Assembly (NCBI GenBank): GCA_944372445.1
Contig: CALVZE010000002.1
Span: 1-37,174, forward strand
Origin: an uncultured Clostridia bacterium
GTDB taxonomy: Bacteria; Bacillota; Clostridia; Christensenellales; UBA1242
Length of the DNA stretch: 37,174 nt
Direction: 5' to 3'
Made by a program: the position numbers and the translations under genes. Of this stretch, positions 16,222-24,793 are shown in pieces; the stretch's first letter is position 1; each line of letters opens with the position of its first letter. The notes below the pieces were generated by a model. It was not told where the DNA came from and made no database searches. It saw nothing but the letters and a program-made list of their open reading frames with translations.

Positions 16222-17634
16222 ATGGAAGAAACAGTTTTAAATATCTTAAAAATTGAAAAAGAGATGAAATATAGAAAAAATTTACCTATTTTCCGTTACA
16301 ACAAAGGCAAAGTCGTTCATCAAAAGCAGATTTTGTTCCATAAATGCACCAAGAGAAATCGCTGGGTATTCGGCGGAAATCGCTCGGGTAAAACGGAATG
16401 TGGAGCGGTTGAAGTGGTATATTTGGCATTAGGAATCCATCCATATAAGAAAAACAAAGTTACGGAAGGTTGGGTGGTGTCGCTTTCAAGACAGGTCCAA
16501 CGCGATGTCGCTCAGCAAAAGATACTTCACTATCTTCCTCCTTCGTCAATCGAAAAGGTGGTTATGCTTGCTGGCGTGCAAGGAAGTGCGGACAATGGTG
16601 TTATTGATTTTATTTTAGTGAAAAGCGAATGTGGCGGACTTAGCAAAATCGGTTTTAAATCTTGCGACCAAGGCAGAGAGAAATTTCAAGGAACAAGTTT
16701 AGACTATGTTTGGTTTGACGAAGAACCACCTTATGACATATATCAAGAGTGCCGTATGCGTGTTCTTGATAGGCGTGGGGAAATCTTTGGCACTATGACG
16801 CCACTAAAAGGGCTTACATGGGTGTATAATACCATTTATCTAAATGAAAATGATGATAAAGAAGTGTGGTATGAACAGATTGAGTGGGCGGACAATCCGT
16901 ATCTAATGAAAGATGAAATAGAAAGCATGACAAAATCTATGTCAGCTGAGGAAGTGGAAGCAAGGCGCTATGGGAAGTTTATAAATACTAGCGGTTTAGT
17001 TTACAGTGAATTTGACGAAAATGTGCATGTGATTGAGCCGTTTGATGTGCCAGCGGAGTGGCAAGATAATATTTCTATCGACCCAGGACTACACAATCCG
17101 CTTTCTGCGCATTTTTATGCAGTTGATTTTGATGGAAATGTCTATGTTGTGGCAGAGCATTTTGAAAGCGAAAAGGATGTTGCGTATCACGCGAATTGTA
17201 TTAAAAATATCGCAGATAGACTAAATTGGAAGCGGAATAGCTCAGGTAAACTTTCCGCACTTATCGACCCTGCCGCAAGTCAAAGGACGCTATCAAGCGA
17301 AAAAACTGTCGTAGAGCTTTTTAGTGAAAATGGAATAAATGTCAACACTAGGGTAAATAAGGATATGTTTTCTGGAATTGCCACCGTTAAGAGCTATTTA
17401 AGAACAGCAGACGGACGAGTAAGACTTTATATTTTTAAAAACTGCGTAAATCTTATTCGTGAGTTTAAATCCTATTGGTGGGGTGATGGCGATAATCCAA
17501 TAAAAAAAGATGACCATGCCCTAGATGAACTCCGCTATTACCTTATGACAAAGCCAAAAAATGTTCCAAAGGTCAAAAAGACAGAGATCCAAAAAGATAA
17601 AGAACGCCTTGCGCGTAGGCTAAGGCTGAGATAA
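16222..17634 (+). CDS. terL: phage terminase large subunit (TerL), solitary
   Basis: 470 residues from the ATG after TTGGAG. An in-frame TTG at 16174 lacks a ribosome binding site. The packaging ATPase has Walker A GGNRSGKT (51-58), Walker B VWFDEE (163-168) and coupling motif GTMTP (190-194). The RNase H-like nuclease domain has acidic residues D287 (SIDPG), D349 (LIDPAA) and D431/D435 (DDHALDEL). All catalytic parts look intact and the length is normal. Yet there is no small terminase, portal, capsid or tail gene beside it: it is followed by repeats and then a minus-strand membrane protein gene. It is either a prophage remnant or a domesticated copy. Confidence 0.92.
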   Translation: MEETVLNILKIEKEMKYRKNLPIFRYNKGKVVHQKQILFHKCTKRNRWVFGGNRSGKTECGAVEVVYLALGIHPYKKNKVTEGWVVSLSRQVQRDVAQQKILHYLPPSSIEKVVMLAGVQGSADNGVIDFILVKSECGGLSKIGFKSCDQGREKFQGTSLDYVWFDEEPPYDIYQECRMRVLDRRGEIFGTMTPLKGLTWVYNTIYLNENDDKEVWYEQIEWADNPYLMKDEIESMTKSMSAEEVEARRYGKFINTSGLVYSEFDENVHVIEPFDVPAEWQDNISIDPGLHNPLSAHFYAVDFDGNVYVVAEHFESEKDVAYHANCIKNIADRLNWKRNSSGKLSALIDPAASQRTLSSEKTVVELFSENGINVNTRVNKDMFSGIATVKSYLRTADGRVRLYIFKNCVNLIREFKSYWWGDGDNPIKKDDHALDELRYYLMTKPKNVPKVKKTEIQKDKERLARRLRLR

Positions 17635-17655
17635 AAATGAAAAGGTTTACTCTCT

Positions 17656-17806
17656 CAGAGCCTTCGACGACGGACACATGCTGGGGCCCCGAAAAATGCT
17701 TGTCATTTTTTGGGAAAAGGAGCAAACAAACGAATGGTAAGCGTTTTGGCACTCATGCCTAAACGCGAAATGAAGTGCAGTTTGCGACGTCGCTCAGAAT
17801 GACGAA
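17656..17806 (+). repeat. composite of dispersed repeat families 1 and 2
   Basis: A family 2 start (CTTCGACGACGGACA, 17662-17676) is followed by a family 1 core (17683-17790) running from GGGGCCCCGAAAAATG to GCAGTTTGCGACG, and the family 2 end CGCTCAGAATGACG (17791-17804). A further partial family 2 copy, AGACTTGGTTTTTGAGG with TTTCGACC, is at about 17861-17888. The 283 bp between terL and the next gene hold nothing else that I can see. Confidence 0.7.
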
Positions 17807-17917
17807 AAGAGATTAAACATCCAACATCTAAGCATTGCTTGGTTGAAGGAGCTAAGAGAATTAGACTTGGTTTTTGAGGTATTTCGACCAAACGCAGATG
17901 TTTGATTTTTGTGAGGT

Positions 17918-18721
17918 TTACAAAACTTCCTTTTCTTCTTTGAAGTTAAAGGTGGTGTTGAATTGAGAAAAAATTGAAAATATGATGAGAATAGTTGCGG
18001 TAATACAGTAATAAATTGTTGTGCGAACAAAGAGTGCCGATAGAACTAGCAAAAACGATGAGAGCAAATAGCCTTTTGCTCTTTTTTTGTTGAATGAATA
18101 GGCGACAAAGTCTTTAAAAGTTAGCTTTCTATCTTTTTTATATTTTTGTTTAATCTCAGGGAAAATGTCATAGTATTTAAACAATCTTTCATAAGTCGTA
18201 TATCTATCTAAAAAGATAAAATAAGTGTCAAAATTTCCTGCAAAAGCTGTCACTTCTCTATCAAAAGAATAGGTGACGAAGACAATTTTTTGTGCTTTGC
18301 CTTTAAGCCTATTGTAAATTTCAACAAATTTTGGTATTGTCAAGTTTTCAAAATCTGCCTTGATATAAAGAAGTGTTTTTATATTATTTTCATGCTCAAT
18401 AATTAAGTATTTGCTATATTTTTTAACCTTTTTATGCTTTGAAAGAGCTAACTTCATAAAAAAATCCATTCTTTTATCGTCTAATACAAGTGAGAAAAAC
18501 ATATTTTCAGCATCCTCTTTTTCTTTTATCTTTAAACCCTCTTTGTTTTTGCGTTTGCGAAGAAAAAAGAAGATAGAAAAATATATAACGGTGGCAATTA
18601 ATAAGGTGATAAAAAAAGCAAGCATTAGTTTTCTGACAAAATATCTTATCCATACGAATACAAGAAGAAATATTAAAAGGAATTTTAAAATTTCTTGAAA
18701 GATTAGACTTATTTTTCTCAT
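17918..18721 (-). CDS. membrane protein with a soluble central domain, unknown function
   Basis: 267 residues. Two hydrophobic helices lie at about 10-28 and 34-55, two more at about 218-235 and 238-254. Between them is a soluble domain of about 150 residues (70-210) with alternating strands (TLLYIKADFENL, KIVFVTYSFDREV, TYFIFLDRYTTYE). The strand pattern recalls restriction-endonuclease-like or NERD-like folds tethered to membranes, but no complete catalytic D-ExK set is evident, so this is only a hint. There is no ribosome binding site and no clear promoter. It is a single gene divergent from rsfS. Confidence 0.55.
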   Translation of the reverse strand: MRKISLIFQEILKFLLIFLLVFVWIRYFVRKLMLAFFITLLIATVIYFSIFFFLRKRKNKEGLKIKEKEDAENMFFSLVLDDKRMDFFMKLALSKHKKVKKYSKYLIIEHENNIKTLLYIKADFENLTIPKFVEIYNRLKGKAQKIVFVTYSFDREVTAFAGNFDTYFIFLDRYTTYERLFKYYDIFPEIKQKYKKDRKLTFKDFVAYSFNKKRAKGYLLSSFLLVLSALFVRTTIYYCITATILIIFSIFSQFNTTFNFKEEKEVL

Positions 18722-18849
18722 ACACTCATTTTTGACAAAAATATATAATTTTAATCAATATAAATGTCTTATTAAAAAAATTCTTTTTCGTCAAATGTTG
18801 GGTATATGAACAATCAATTTAAAAAAAGTAGAAAAAGAATGACAATTTC

Positions 18850-18878
18850 TTGACAAAAAAAATGCAAATTGTTAAAAT
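18850..18878 (+). promoter_or_regulatory. promoter of the rsfS operon, predicted leaderless
   Basis: Consensus TTGACA (18850-18855), 17-bp spacer, TAAAAT (18873-18878). The expected +1 is 18885, exactly the A of the rsfS ATG. This is the clearest leaderless case in the window. Confidence 0.8.
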
Positions 18879-18884
18879 TTTTAT

Positions 18885-19217
18885 ATGAAAGACGAAAAGT
18901 GGATTGTAAAATTTTTGGATGAGCATAAACTAAAAAGCATTTCAGTTTACGACTTATCTTCTGGTGATGAAAAGAAATTTGTCATTATTGCCACTGCTCT
19001 AAGCACGCAGACAAATAAAACGGTTGCCGATTTACTTAAAGAAGAACTTAATTATGAAGACAAAATTGAGGGCTATAATAAGGGCGAATGGATAGTTTTT
19101 GACTTAGATAATTACACCATCCACTTATTTTTACCAAAAATTCGGGAAAAATATAACTTAGACAAACTTTATAAGCCTAAAAAAATAATAGTAAAAACGC
19201 AAAAGGAAGAAAAATGA
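18885..19217 (+). CDS. rsfS: ribosome silencing factor RsfS
   Basis: 110 residues of the Iojap/RsfS family, which binds uL14 on the 50S subunit and blocks subunit joining during starvation. Family signatures are VYDLSSGDEKKFVIIATALSTQ and GYNKGEWIVFDLDNYTIHLF (in parts), and the length is typical. No ribosome binding site is present, and the ATG coincides with the predicted transcription start. It heads a six-gene operon and overlaps the next gene by four bases (ATGA). Confidence 0.93.
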   Translation: MKDEKWIVKFLDEHKLKSISVYDLSSGDEKKFVIIATALSTQTNKTVADLLKEELNYEDKIEGYNKGEWIVFDLDNYTIHLFLPKIREKYNLDKLYKPKKIIVKTQKEEK

Positions 19218-19639
19218 TGGAAATATGTTTTGTCTGCACAGGTAACACATGTCGCTCCATTATGGCAGAGCGTATTGCCAAGAAAAAAGCTAAGGAGCGT
19301 AAACTAAAAGATATAAAGTTTTCCTCTTGTGGTGTGAATGCTAAAAAAGAAAATATAAATGAAAATGCTAAGCATGTTTTAAAAGAATTAGGGTATGATG
19401 CACGCGATAGAAAGAGTGTTAAGCTTAGGAACATTAAGCCAAAAGTGTTATATGTTGCAATGACAAGCGCTTTAAAGCAAAATTTGGGCAAAAGATCCAT
19501 CTCTTGCGCGGAATTATTTGAGGATGTATTGGACCCATTCGGGCAAGGGGAAGATATATATAGAATTACAGCAAGACTAATTGAAAAAAATGTTGATATT
19601 CTATTAGATAAAATTGAAAGTATGAGAGGTGAAAGATGA
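19214..19639 (+). CDS. low-molecular-weight phosphotyrosine/arginine phosphatase
   Basis: 141 residues. The P-loop CTGNTCRS (8-15) gives catalytic C8 and R14. The late aspartate motif DPFGQGED supplies the general acid. A threonine stands after the first cysteine, a position that separates arginine phosphatases (YwlE) from tyrosine phosphatases. Its position directly before rpiB matches Bacillus ywlE-ywlF, which favours a YwlE-like protein arginine phosphatase. That remains an inference. It overlaps rsfS and rpiB by four bases each. Confidence 0.8.
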   Translation: MMEICFVCTGNTCRSIMAERIAKKKAKERKLKDIKFSSCGVNAKKENINENAKHVLKELGYDARDRKSVKLRNIKPKVLYVAMTSALKQNLGKRSISCAELFEDVLDPFGQGEDIYRITARLIEKNVDILLDKIESMRGER

Positions 19640-20067
19640 TTATAATGGCTAGTGACCACAGAGGTTATATGCTTAAAGAACAGCTAAAAACTTTTTTCAA
19701 TGAGGAAAATATCATCACGATTGATGTTGGCACTTACAGCAAAGAGCCTGTTGACTATCCAGATTTTGCTAAGCTTGGCGTAGAAAAAGTTTTAGAGGAC
19801 AAAAATAATGTGGGAATTTTCATTTGTGGTTCTGGCATTGGAATGAGCATGGCATCAAATCGTAATCCTAAGATAAGAGCAGCACTTTGTCTTAATTCTA
19901 ATATGGCTATGCTTGCAAGAAAAGACAATGACGCAAATGTTCTTTGTTTGCCCGCTCTTTTTGTTAAAAGAAGAAAGGCAATAAATATTATCAAAGTGTT
20001 TTTGACAACCTCTTTTGAGGGTGGAAGACATGCTAGGCGTATCAAAAAAATTTCAGGGGAAAAATAG
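19636..20067 (+). CDS. rpiB: ribose-5-phosphate isomerase B
   Basis: 143 residues of the RpiB/LacAB family, which interconverts ribose 5-phosphate and ribulose 5-phosphate. It shows SDHRGYMLKEQL (6-17), VGTYSKEPVDYPDFA and the anion loop CGSGIGMSMASNR. C-terminal FEGGRHARRI fits the phosphate-binding arginines. Start by ATGA overlap with the upstream gene. LacA/LacB-type sugar isomerases are the alternative, but no sugar operon surrounds it. Confidence 0.93.
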   Translation: MIIMASDHRGYMLKEQLKTFFNEENIITIDVGTYSKEPVDYPDFAKLGVEKVLEDKNNVGIFICGSGIGMSMASNRNPKIRAALCLNSNMAMLARKDNDANVLCLPALFVKRRKAINIIKVFLTTSFEGGRHARRIKKISGEK

Positions 20068-20838
20068 ATGATAAATGTTATAGTTCCTTTGGTGGAAAAG
20101 CCACAAGAATATTTGTCTATGATAAGCGAAATCTCAAAAAACAGAGATTGCGTTATATATGTTGGGGTGCTTAATAAATTTAAAGATTTATTATTTCCTA
20201 AAAATGTTATTGTAAAATATTATAAGGACAACAGTGGCAAGGAAGAAATAATAAACTCTTTACACTCCATAAAAAAAGAGGTTGGAAAAATTTTAGTTAT
20301 AAGGCGACCGCTAAAAAACGAGGAGTTTAGCGCTCTTATCTCTTCCAAAGGAGATATTTGCTATCTTAAAAAGCCAAAGTCACGATTTTCTCGTTGGTGG
20401 GCTAATATTTGGAAAAAATTAATCAAAAAGATATTTGCCTTTTATTATTTTGAAGATATTTCGGCTATACTCTTTCAAGAAAACATATTTAATTTGATAA
20501 ATTCTCTTACTAATCTTTCATATATCACGCGTATTGATAGGTTTGTAGGGCTAAAACAAGAAGAGGTTGCATCTGTAAAACGCTCTCCAAAGCGTGATTA
20601 TGATAAGTTTGATGCATATTCAAGGCTTGTCGGCTGGACTTTCTTTTTTGTGCTGATGCTTTTAATTTCAATCATAATTTCGTCAAGCTTTAAGCCTGTG
20701 GCGATTATGGTGCTTGTGTCGATACTTCTATGCACTATCGGTATTATGGCTGTTTTTATGGCTATACTTAATTTTGTTAGGACACTTTATGTCGGCAAGC
20801 TTAGGCATGGTCGGGCAGAAGAGTGCTTAAATAAATAA
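20068..20838 (+). CDS. degenerate GT2-like membrane protein
   Basis: 256 residues, starting immediately after the rpiB stop. The N-terminal 150 residues look like a shortened family 2 glycosyltransferase fold (MINVIVPLVEKPQEYLSMI opening). The segment FYYFEDISAILFQENIFNLI and the two C-terminal helices (about 189-210 and 213-238) match the architecture of GtrB/DPMS-type polyprenyl-phosphate transferases. I find no DxD metal motif, so activity is doubtful. It may be an inactive or very divergent member. It is translationally coupled with rpiB. Confidence 0.5.
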   Translation: MINVIVPLVEKPQEYLSMISEISKNRDCVIYVGVLNKFKDLLFPKNVIVKYYKDNSGKEEIINSLHSIKKEVGKILVIRRPLKNEEFSALISSKGDICYLKKPKSRFSRWWANIWKKLIKKIFAFYYFEDISAILFQENIFNLINSLTNLSYITRIDRFVGLKQEEVASVKRSPKRDYDKFDAYSRLVGWTFFFVLMLLISIIISSSFKPVAIMVLVSILLCTIGIMAVFMAILNFVRTLYVGKLRHGRAEECLNK

Positions 20839-20850
20839 AAGGAGATAATT

Positions 20851-21870
20851 ATGAAAAAAACAAAAATCGCAATCAATGGTTTCGGAAGAATAGGAAGGTT
20901 GGCGCTTAGGATTATAAGCAAGCGTGACGATGCGGAGGTAGTGGCAATTAATGACCCGTTTTTGACAGTCGACTATGCAAAGTATCTTTTAGAACACGAT
21001 AGTATTCATGGTCATTTTGATGAAAAGGTGTCGATTAAAGGCGACAAACTTATTGTTGGCAATATGAAAATTTCTTTCTATGCAGAAAAAGAGCCAGCGC
21101 TTATTCCGTGGAAAAATGACAATGTCGAGGTTGTAATAGAGGCGACAGGAAAATTCACTTCCTATGACAAAGCTGTCGCTCATATTCAAGCAGGTGCTAA
21201 AAAAGTGGTAGTTTCTGCTCCGGGCAAGGAAATGCCTATGTTTGTTATGGGTGTCAATGAAGAAGAATATAAGGACGAGATGAAAGTCGTTTCAAATGCA
21301 TCTTGCACCACAAACTGTTTAGCTCCACTTGTTAAGGTTATTGATAAAGCTTTTGGTGTTGAGGAGGGGCTTATGAGCACTGTTCACTCTACCACCGCCA
21401 CACAACTCACCGTTGACGGGGTGAGCAAAAAGGATTGGCGTGGAGGTAGAGCAGCTTCATATAATATCATTCCTTCCACAACGGGCGCAGCAAAGGCGGT
21501 TGGCGAAGTATATCCTAAGGTGAAAGGTAAACTTACAGGCATGAGTTATCGTGTGCCAACACTTAATGTTTCGGTTGTTGATTTGACTTGCAGATTAAAG
21601 AAAGAAACGACTTATGAGGATATTGTAAAAGCTGTGAAGAAAGCCTCAGATAATGAGATGAAGGGAATTGTGGGATGGACGGATGAACCTGTTGTTTCCA
21701 GCGATTTTATCGGTGATGCTAGGACTTGCATATTTGATGTTACAGCGGGAATTATGATTTCGCCTACATTTGTGAAACTTGTTGCATGGTATGACAACGA
21801 ATGGGGGTATTCTAATAAACTTGTTGACCTTTGCGTTCATGTTGCAAATGCTTCAAAGAAAGCGAAATAG
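20851..21870 (+). CDS. gap: glyceraldehyde-3-phosphate dehydrogenase, type I
   Basis: 339 residues. It has the NAD-binding Rossmann start [13 protein letters not shown] (8-20) and the catalytic cysteine in [13 protein letters not shown]. The catalytic histidine is in [10 protein letters not shown], and [11 protein letters not shown] is near the end. It catalyses the NAD-dependent oxidation and phosphorylation of glyceraldehyde 3-phosphate in glycolysis. A strong AAAGGAG site lies 7 bp before the ATG, so it can be translated strongly within the operon. The stem of the operon is not otherwise glycolytic. Confidence 0.97.
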   Translation: MKKTKIAINGFGRIGRLALRIISKRDDAEVVAINDPFLTVDYAKYLLEHDSIHGHFDEKVSIKGDKLIVGNMKISFYAEKEPALIPWKNDNVEVVIEATGKFTSYDKAVAHIQAGAKKVVVSAPGKEMPMFVMGVNEEEYKDEMKVVSNASCTTNCLAPLVKVIDKAFGVEEGLMSTVHSTTATQLTVDGVSKKDWRGGRAASYNIIPSTTGAAKAVGEVYPKVKGKLTGMSYRVPTLNVSVVDLTCRLKKETTYEDIVKAVKKASDNEMKGIVGWTDEPVVSSDFIGDARTCIFDVTAGIMISPTFVKLVAWYDNEWGYSNKLVDLCVHVANASKKAK

Positions 21871-21954
21871 AACGATTTAAAGAAAACTTTTAAATTTAAT
21901 TGAACGATAAGCTTTGGAAATTAAAACACGGCAAAAGATTAAAAAGGACAAGGT

Positions 21955-22908
21955 ATGAAGAGAAATTTAAGTAAAGATTTAATAGAAGGACTTCGCGATA
22001 GCACAAATGTAGAGTTTGTGGAAAATCTTAATTATAGTGTTTTTGCGCTTGTTGACCAAGCTTTAAAAGATTTATCAAATAAGTCCTCTTTTATTCAGCC
22101 AGACAAGGCGTATTTTACACCTGTCAACGAAATTTATCTTCATGCCATGACCTCTCAGAGTGAATATACTTACTTTCTTGGCATAGCAAACACTGAGATT
22201 GAGCTAAATTCGATTGACAAAAAGCATTATTTTAAAAATCTTTGGAAGCGTTTTGTTCGCGCTTGGAAAGTGTCGAGAAAAAAGAAGAAAAAAAGAAAGA
22301 AAGATAAAGATATAACTCCTACTGCTTTGGTTACTAAGGATAAATATACAGTTGATAACCTTAAAAATGACTTTGTATATTATCTTTCAAACTTAATCTC
22401 TACCTCGTCGATTATATATGAATATGAGGACCATATTTCAATTATTGGAAAGGAAGATTTTGGAACAAATGTAAAGATTAACATTTATATCACTATGTAT
22501 GATGAAAAAAATGGCATTTTCAAAATGTATAACGGAAGAAAAAATCGCTATTATGAGGTTGACCTCAATGAGCGATTTAAAAATTTAACTAAAAAAGTTG
22601 AGAATTGTGAAAATTTTGTCAATATAGTGAAGGTTTATAACAGTATCTACTCTCGGGCGTATAATAAGGTGCCAAATCAAATTTTAATTGAAAGTTTGGT
22701 GTATAATTGTCCTGATATTTTGTTTGAGCATGATGTTTATCAAACATTTTTAAATATTTCAAATTATATTCGTATGACTGACACCGATGCCATGCGCTCG
22801 ATTTGCAACAATACAAAATCAATTTTTAAGGAAAAACTTATTGTTGATGCAGGCGCACAGGTTGAGTTTGCAAGGTTAATAAGGGTGCTTGACACCTATA
22901 AGATTTAA
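21955..22908 (+). CDS. hypothetical protein with a lysine-rich insert
   Basis: 317 residues preceded by AAGG. It is soluble, with no signal peptide. A striking basic stretch (about 96-118, including KKKKKRKKDKD) splits an N-terminal part from a C-terminal part with beta-rich and helical segments. I recognise no domain. It is the last gene of the rsfS-gap operon, 84 bp after gap, and ends just before a 16-bp palindromic terminator-like repeat. Confidence 0.6.
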   Translation: MKRNLSKDLIEGLRDSTNVEFVENLNYSVFALVDQALKDLSNKSSFIQPDKAYFTPVNEIYLHAMTSQSEYTYFLGIANTEIELNSIDKKHYFKNLWKRFVRAWKVSRKKKKKRKKDKDITPTALVTKDKYTVDNLKNDFVYYLSNLISTSSIIYEYEDHISIIGKEDFGTNVKINIYITMYDEKNGIFKMYNGRKNRYYEVDLNERFKNLTKKVENCENFVNIVKVYNSIYSRAYNKVPNQILIESLVYNCPDILFEHDVYQTFLNISNYIRMTDTDAMRSICNNTKSIFKEKLIVDAGAQVEFARLIRVLDTYKI

Positions 22909-22941
22909 CATAATGCATACTAAGAGGAGAAGTTAAGCTAT

Positions 22942-22980
22942 ATATATGGTGTAGTATTCTATGCATACTACACCATATAT
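22942..22980. repeat. AT-rich palindrome copy B (terminator-like)
   Basis: A perfect 16-bp stem ATATATGGTGTAGTAT (22942-22957) / ATACTACACCATATAT (22965-22980), 7-nt loop, then TTTATTTT. It probably ends the gap operon. Confidence 0.8.
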
Positions 22981-23056
22981 TTTATTTTCATGATGTTGAT
23001 TCACAAGTATATTCTTTTTTAAATAAACAATTCTAAAAAATTTTTAAAAACTTATT

Positions 23057-23839
23057 TCACTTTGTCTTATAGAATATTTTGGTGATACAAGTGTTTAAGA
23101 ATTTTGTTGTGGTTAGTCTTTTAAAGAAATAAAACAGATGATATTGGCGTCCTATTATATATTGAGGTTTAAATTTATCTTTCTCAATTATCTTCATAAT
23201 CTTTTTTAAAGCGTAGGAAAGTGGCATGCGTCTTTTTTCTGTTTTTTCCGTTGGTTTTGTCGAAAGTTCGATTGACTTTCCATAGCGTTCGTTGGTTTCG
23301 TAGAGTTTAATTCTGTTTTCTGTGAAGTTTGTTTTTATGTCACCAGGACATATTGAGGTTACTTCAATATCAGTTTTTGACAATTCCATTTTCAAGGACT
23401 GCGCAAAGCTGTCAACTGCGGCTTTACTTGCACAGTAGTATGCCTTAAATGGGAGAGGAAACAGCGCTGTGGCGGAAGAGATTAGCACTATTTTTGATTT
23501 ACGTTTCATCATAGGTATGGCGTATTTACAAGCGTTTGAGGTGCCGAAGAAGTTGACATCAAATTGCCTTTTTGCCTCTTTTTCGTCTATAAGCTCGATA
23601 GCTCCTGAAACGCCGTAACCAGCGCAGGTTATCAAAATATCAATATTGCCGTAATTTAAGTATATATCGTCAAAGACGGCTTTTAAACTTTTTTCATCTC
23701 CAACATCACATTTATAATCGCGACCGTTCAAAGATATATCAATTACTTTATCGCCTTTTTTTTCAAATGCCTCTTTAAGTCCTTTTCCTATACCACTAGA
23801 CGCACCGGTTATCACAATTATTCTTTTTTCAATTCTCAT
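23057..23839 (-). CDS. short-chain dehydrogenase/reductase
   Basis: 260 residues of the classical SDR family. Cofactor motif TGASSGIG is at 11-18, the structural motif (here TCAG) at 71-74, the catalytic serine in LISSATA and the Y135-x3-K139 pair in YCASK. Residues after the first strand do not clearly decide NAD or NADP. The C-terminus (about 215-260) is basic with a hydrophobic patch, seen in SDRs acting on lipid-like substrates. A GGAG site precedes the ATG. Substrate unknown. It is a single-gene unit. Confidence 0.85.
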   Translation of the reverse strand: MRIEKRIIVITGASSGIGKGLKEAFEKKGDKVIDISLNGRDYKCDVGDEKSLKAVFDDIYLNYGNIDILITCAGYGVSGAIELIDEKEAKRQFDVNFFGTSNACKYAIPMMKRKSKIVLISSATALFPLPFKAYYCASKAAVDSFAQSLKMELSKTDIEVTSICPGDIKTNFTENRIKLYETNERYGKSIELSTKPTEKTEKRRMPLSYALKKIMKIIEKDKFKPQYIIGRQYHLFYFFKRLTTTKFLNTCITKIFYKTK

Positions 23840-23996
23840 AATTCACTCCATTTATATTTTTAGCACATTTTCTGTTTTTTTCAAAATGATTTGACAGTTA
23901 TTTCACAAAAATGTTAGCATATATTTGGTTATAGCCAAAAATCTGAATATGTGAGCGTAAATAAGAAATAATAATTTTAGCTTATATGGAGGCAAA

Positions 23997-24503
23997 ATGA
24001 ACAAAACTAAAAGGAACTTGATTTTAAGTTCGGCGATTATAAATCTTATCAACATGGTTGCTAACCTTGTGGTTGCTATATTATATTGCGTTGACCCTGA
24101 ATATTATATCAATATCTTAGGCAATTATCTTCTTCTTATTTCTTATTATTCCATTTATTTCGTCTTTATCGAAGTGGTGGCAGGAATAATTGCAAGTATT
24201 CTTTTGATTTACTCGGTCAGAAAGAAAGGCAAATATTTCAGAACTTCGCAAAAATATTATATCGCTGGTTTAATAATAGTCATCTTTGCGGGCGGTTGGA
24301 TACCATGGCTACTACTTTTCATTTCTATGTTCATTCCAGATATCATAATTATCAACTCAGCCTCAGAAATTAGGCACGAGGAAAGAGCGGAAGAAAAAGC
24401 TAGTGACGAAAAGCGTAGAAAAGTGGAAGAACTTAGAAAACTTAAAGAAGAGGGCTTGATAACCGAAGAAGAATTTAATAAGCAACTTATGGATTTGTTG
24501 TGA
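23997..24503 (+). CDS. membrane protein with C-terminal SHOCT domain
   Basis: 168 residues with GGAGG before the ATG. Three hydrophobic helices lie at about 9-32, 42-70 and 88-118. A charged linker (RHEERAEEKASDEKRR) leads to the SHOCT motif EELRKLKEEGLITEEEFNKQL (about 144-164), a short helical hairpin found at the C-terminus of many membrane proteins and thought to mediate oligomer contacts. Its job here is unknown. Confidence 0.75.
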   Translation: MNKTKRNLILSSAIINLINMVANLVVAILYCVDPEYYINILGNYLLLISYYSIYFVFIEVVAGIIASILLIYSVRKKGKYFRTSQKYYIAGLIIVIFAGGWIPWLLLFISMFIPDIIIINSASEIRHEERAEEKASDEKRRKVEELRKLKEEGLITEEEFNKQLMDLL

Positions 24504-24510
24504 GATTATT

Positions 24511-24540
24511 AAAAGGAACTATGAATGTTCCTTTTTTAAT
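24511..24540 (+). terminator. intrinsic terminator after the SHOCT gene
   Basis: AAAAGGAAC (24511-24519) / GTTCCTTTT (24527-24535), loop TATGAAT, followed by more Ts. Confidence 0.85.
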
Positions 24541-24555
24541 ATTTTTTGAATTTAC

Positions 24556-24585
24556 TTGACAATTTAAACGGTGGGTGGGTAAAAT
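24556..24585 (+). promoter_or_regulatory. promoter of the 66-residue ORF, predicted leaderless
   Basis: TTGACA (24556-24561), 18-bp spacer, TAAAAT (24580-24585). The expected +1 is 24592, one base before the ATG at 24593. An in-frame GTG at 24575 lies inside this promoter and therefore cannot be the start. Confidence 0.7.
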
Positions 24586-24592
24586 AACGGTT

Positions 24593-24793
24593 ATGGTCAA
24601 TTTTGGCAATCAAGAGCCGGAGTCTTATGAGTTTGTGGAAGTTGACGGCGGAAGTATTGTCCGAATTTATGCAGGCTCAAATGGTTATTATAATCTAGTT
24701 TGGAGAAATGGCAACTTGTGTGTCGATGCCTTATCAACTGTAACGACGGATGTGACAGAGTTTAACATCTACATGGTGTTAATTAAGGCGTAA
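24593..24793 (+). CDS. small hypothetical protein
   Basis: 66 residues, soluble, beta-rich in appearance (MVNFGNQEPESYEF, GSIVRIYAGSNGYYNLVW). There is no signal peptide and no ribosome binding site. A near-consensus promoter ends directly before the ATG, which supports it as a real gene. Its stop codon abuts the stop codon of the convergent tadA with no intergenic base. Family unknown. Confidence 0.6.
   Translation: MVNFGNQEPESYEFVEVDGGSIVRIYAGSNGYYNLVWRNGNLCVDALSTVTTDVTEFNIYMVLIKA

Noticed and set aside
24575..24592. GTG start for the small ORF
   Set aside because: The GTG lies within the promoter, upstream of the predicted transcription start.
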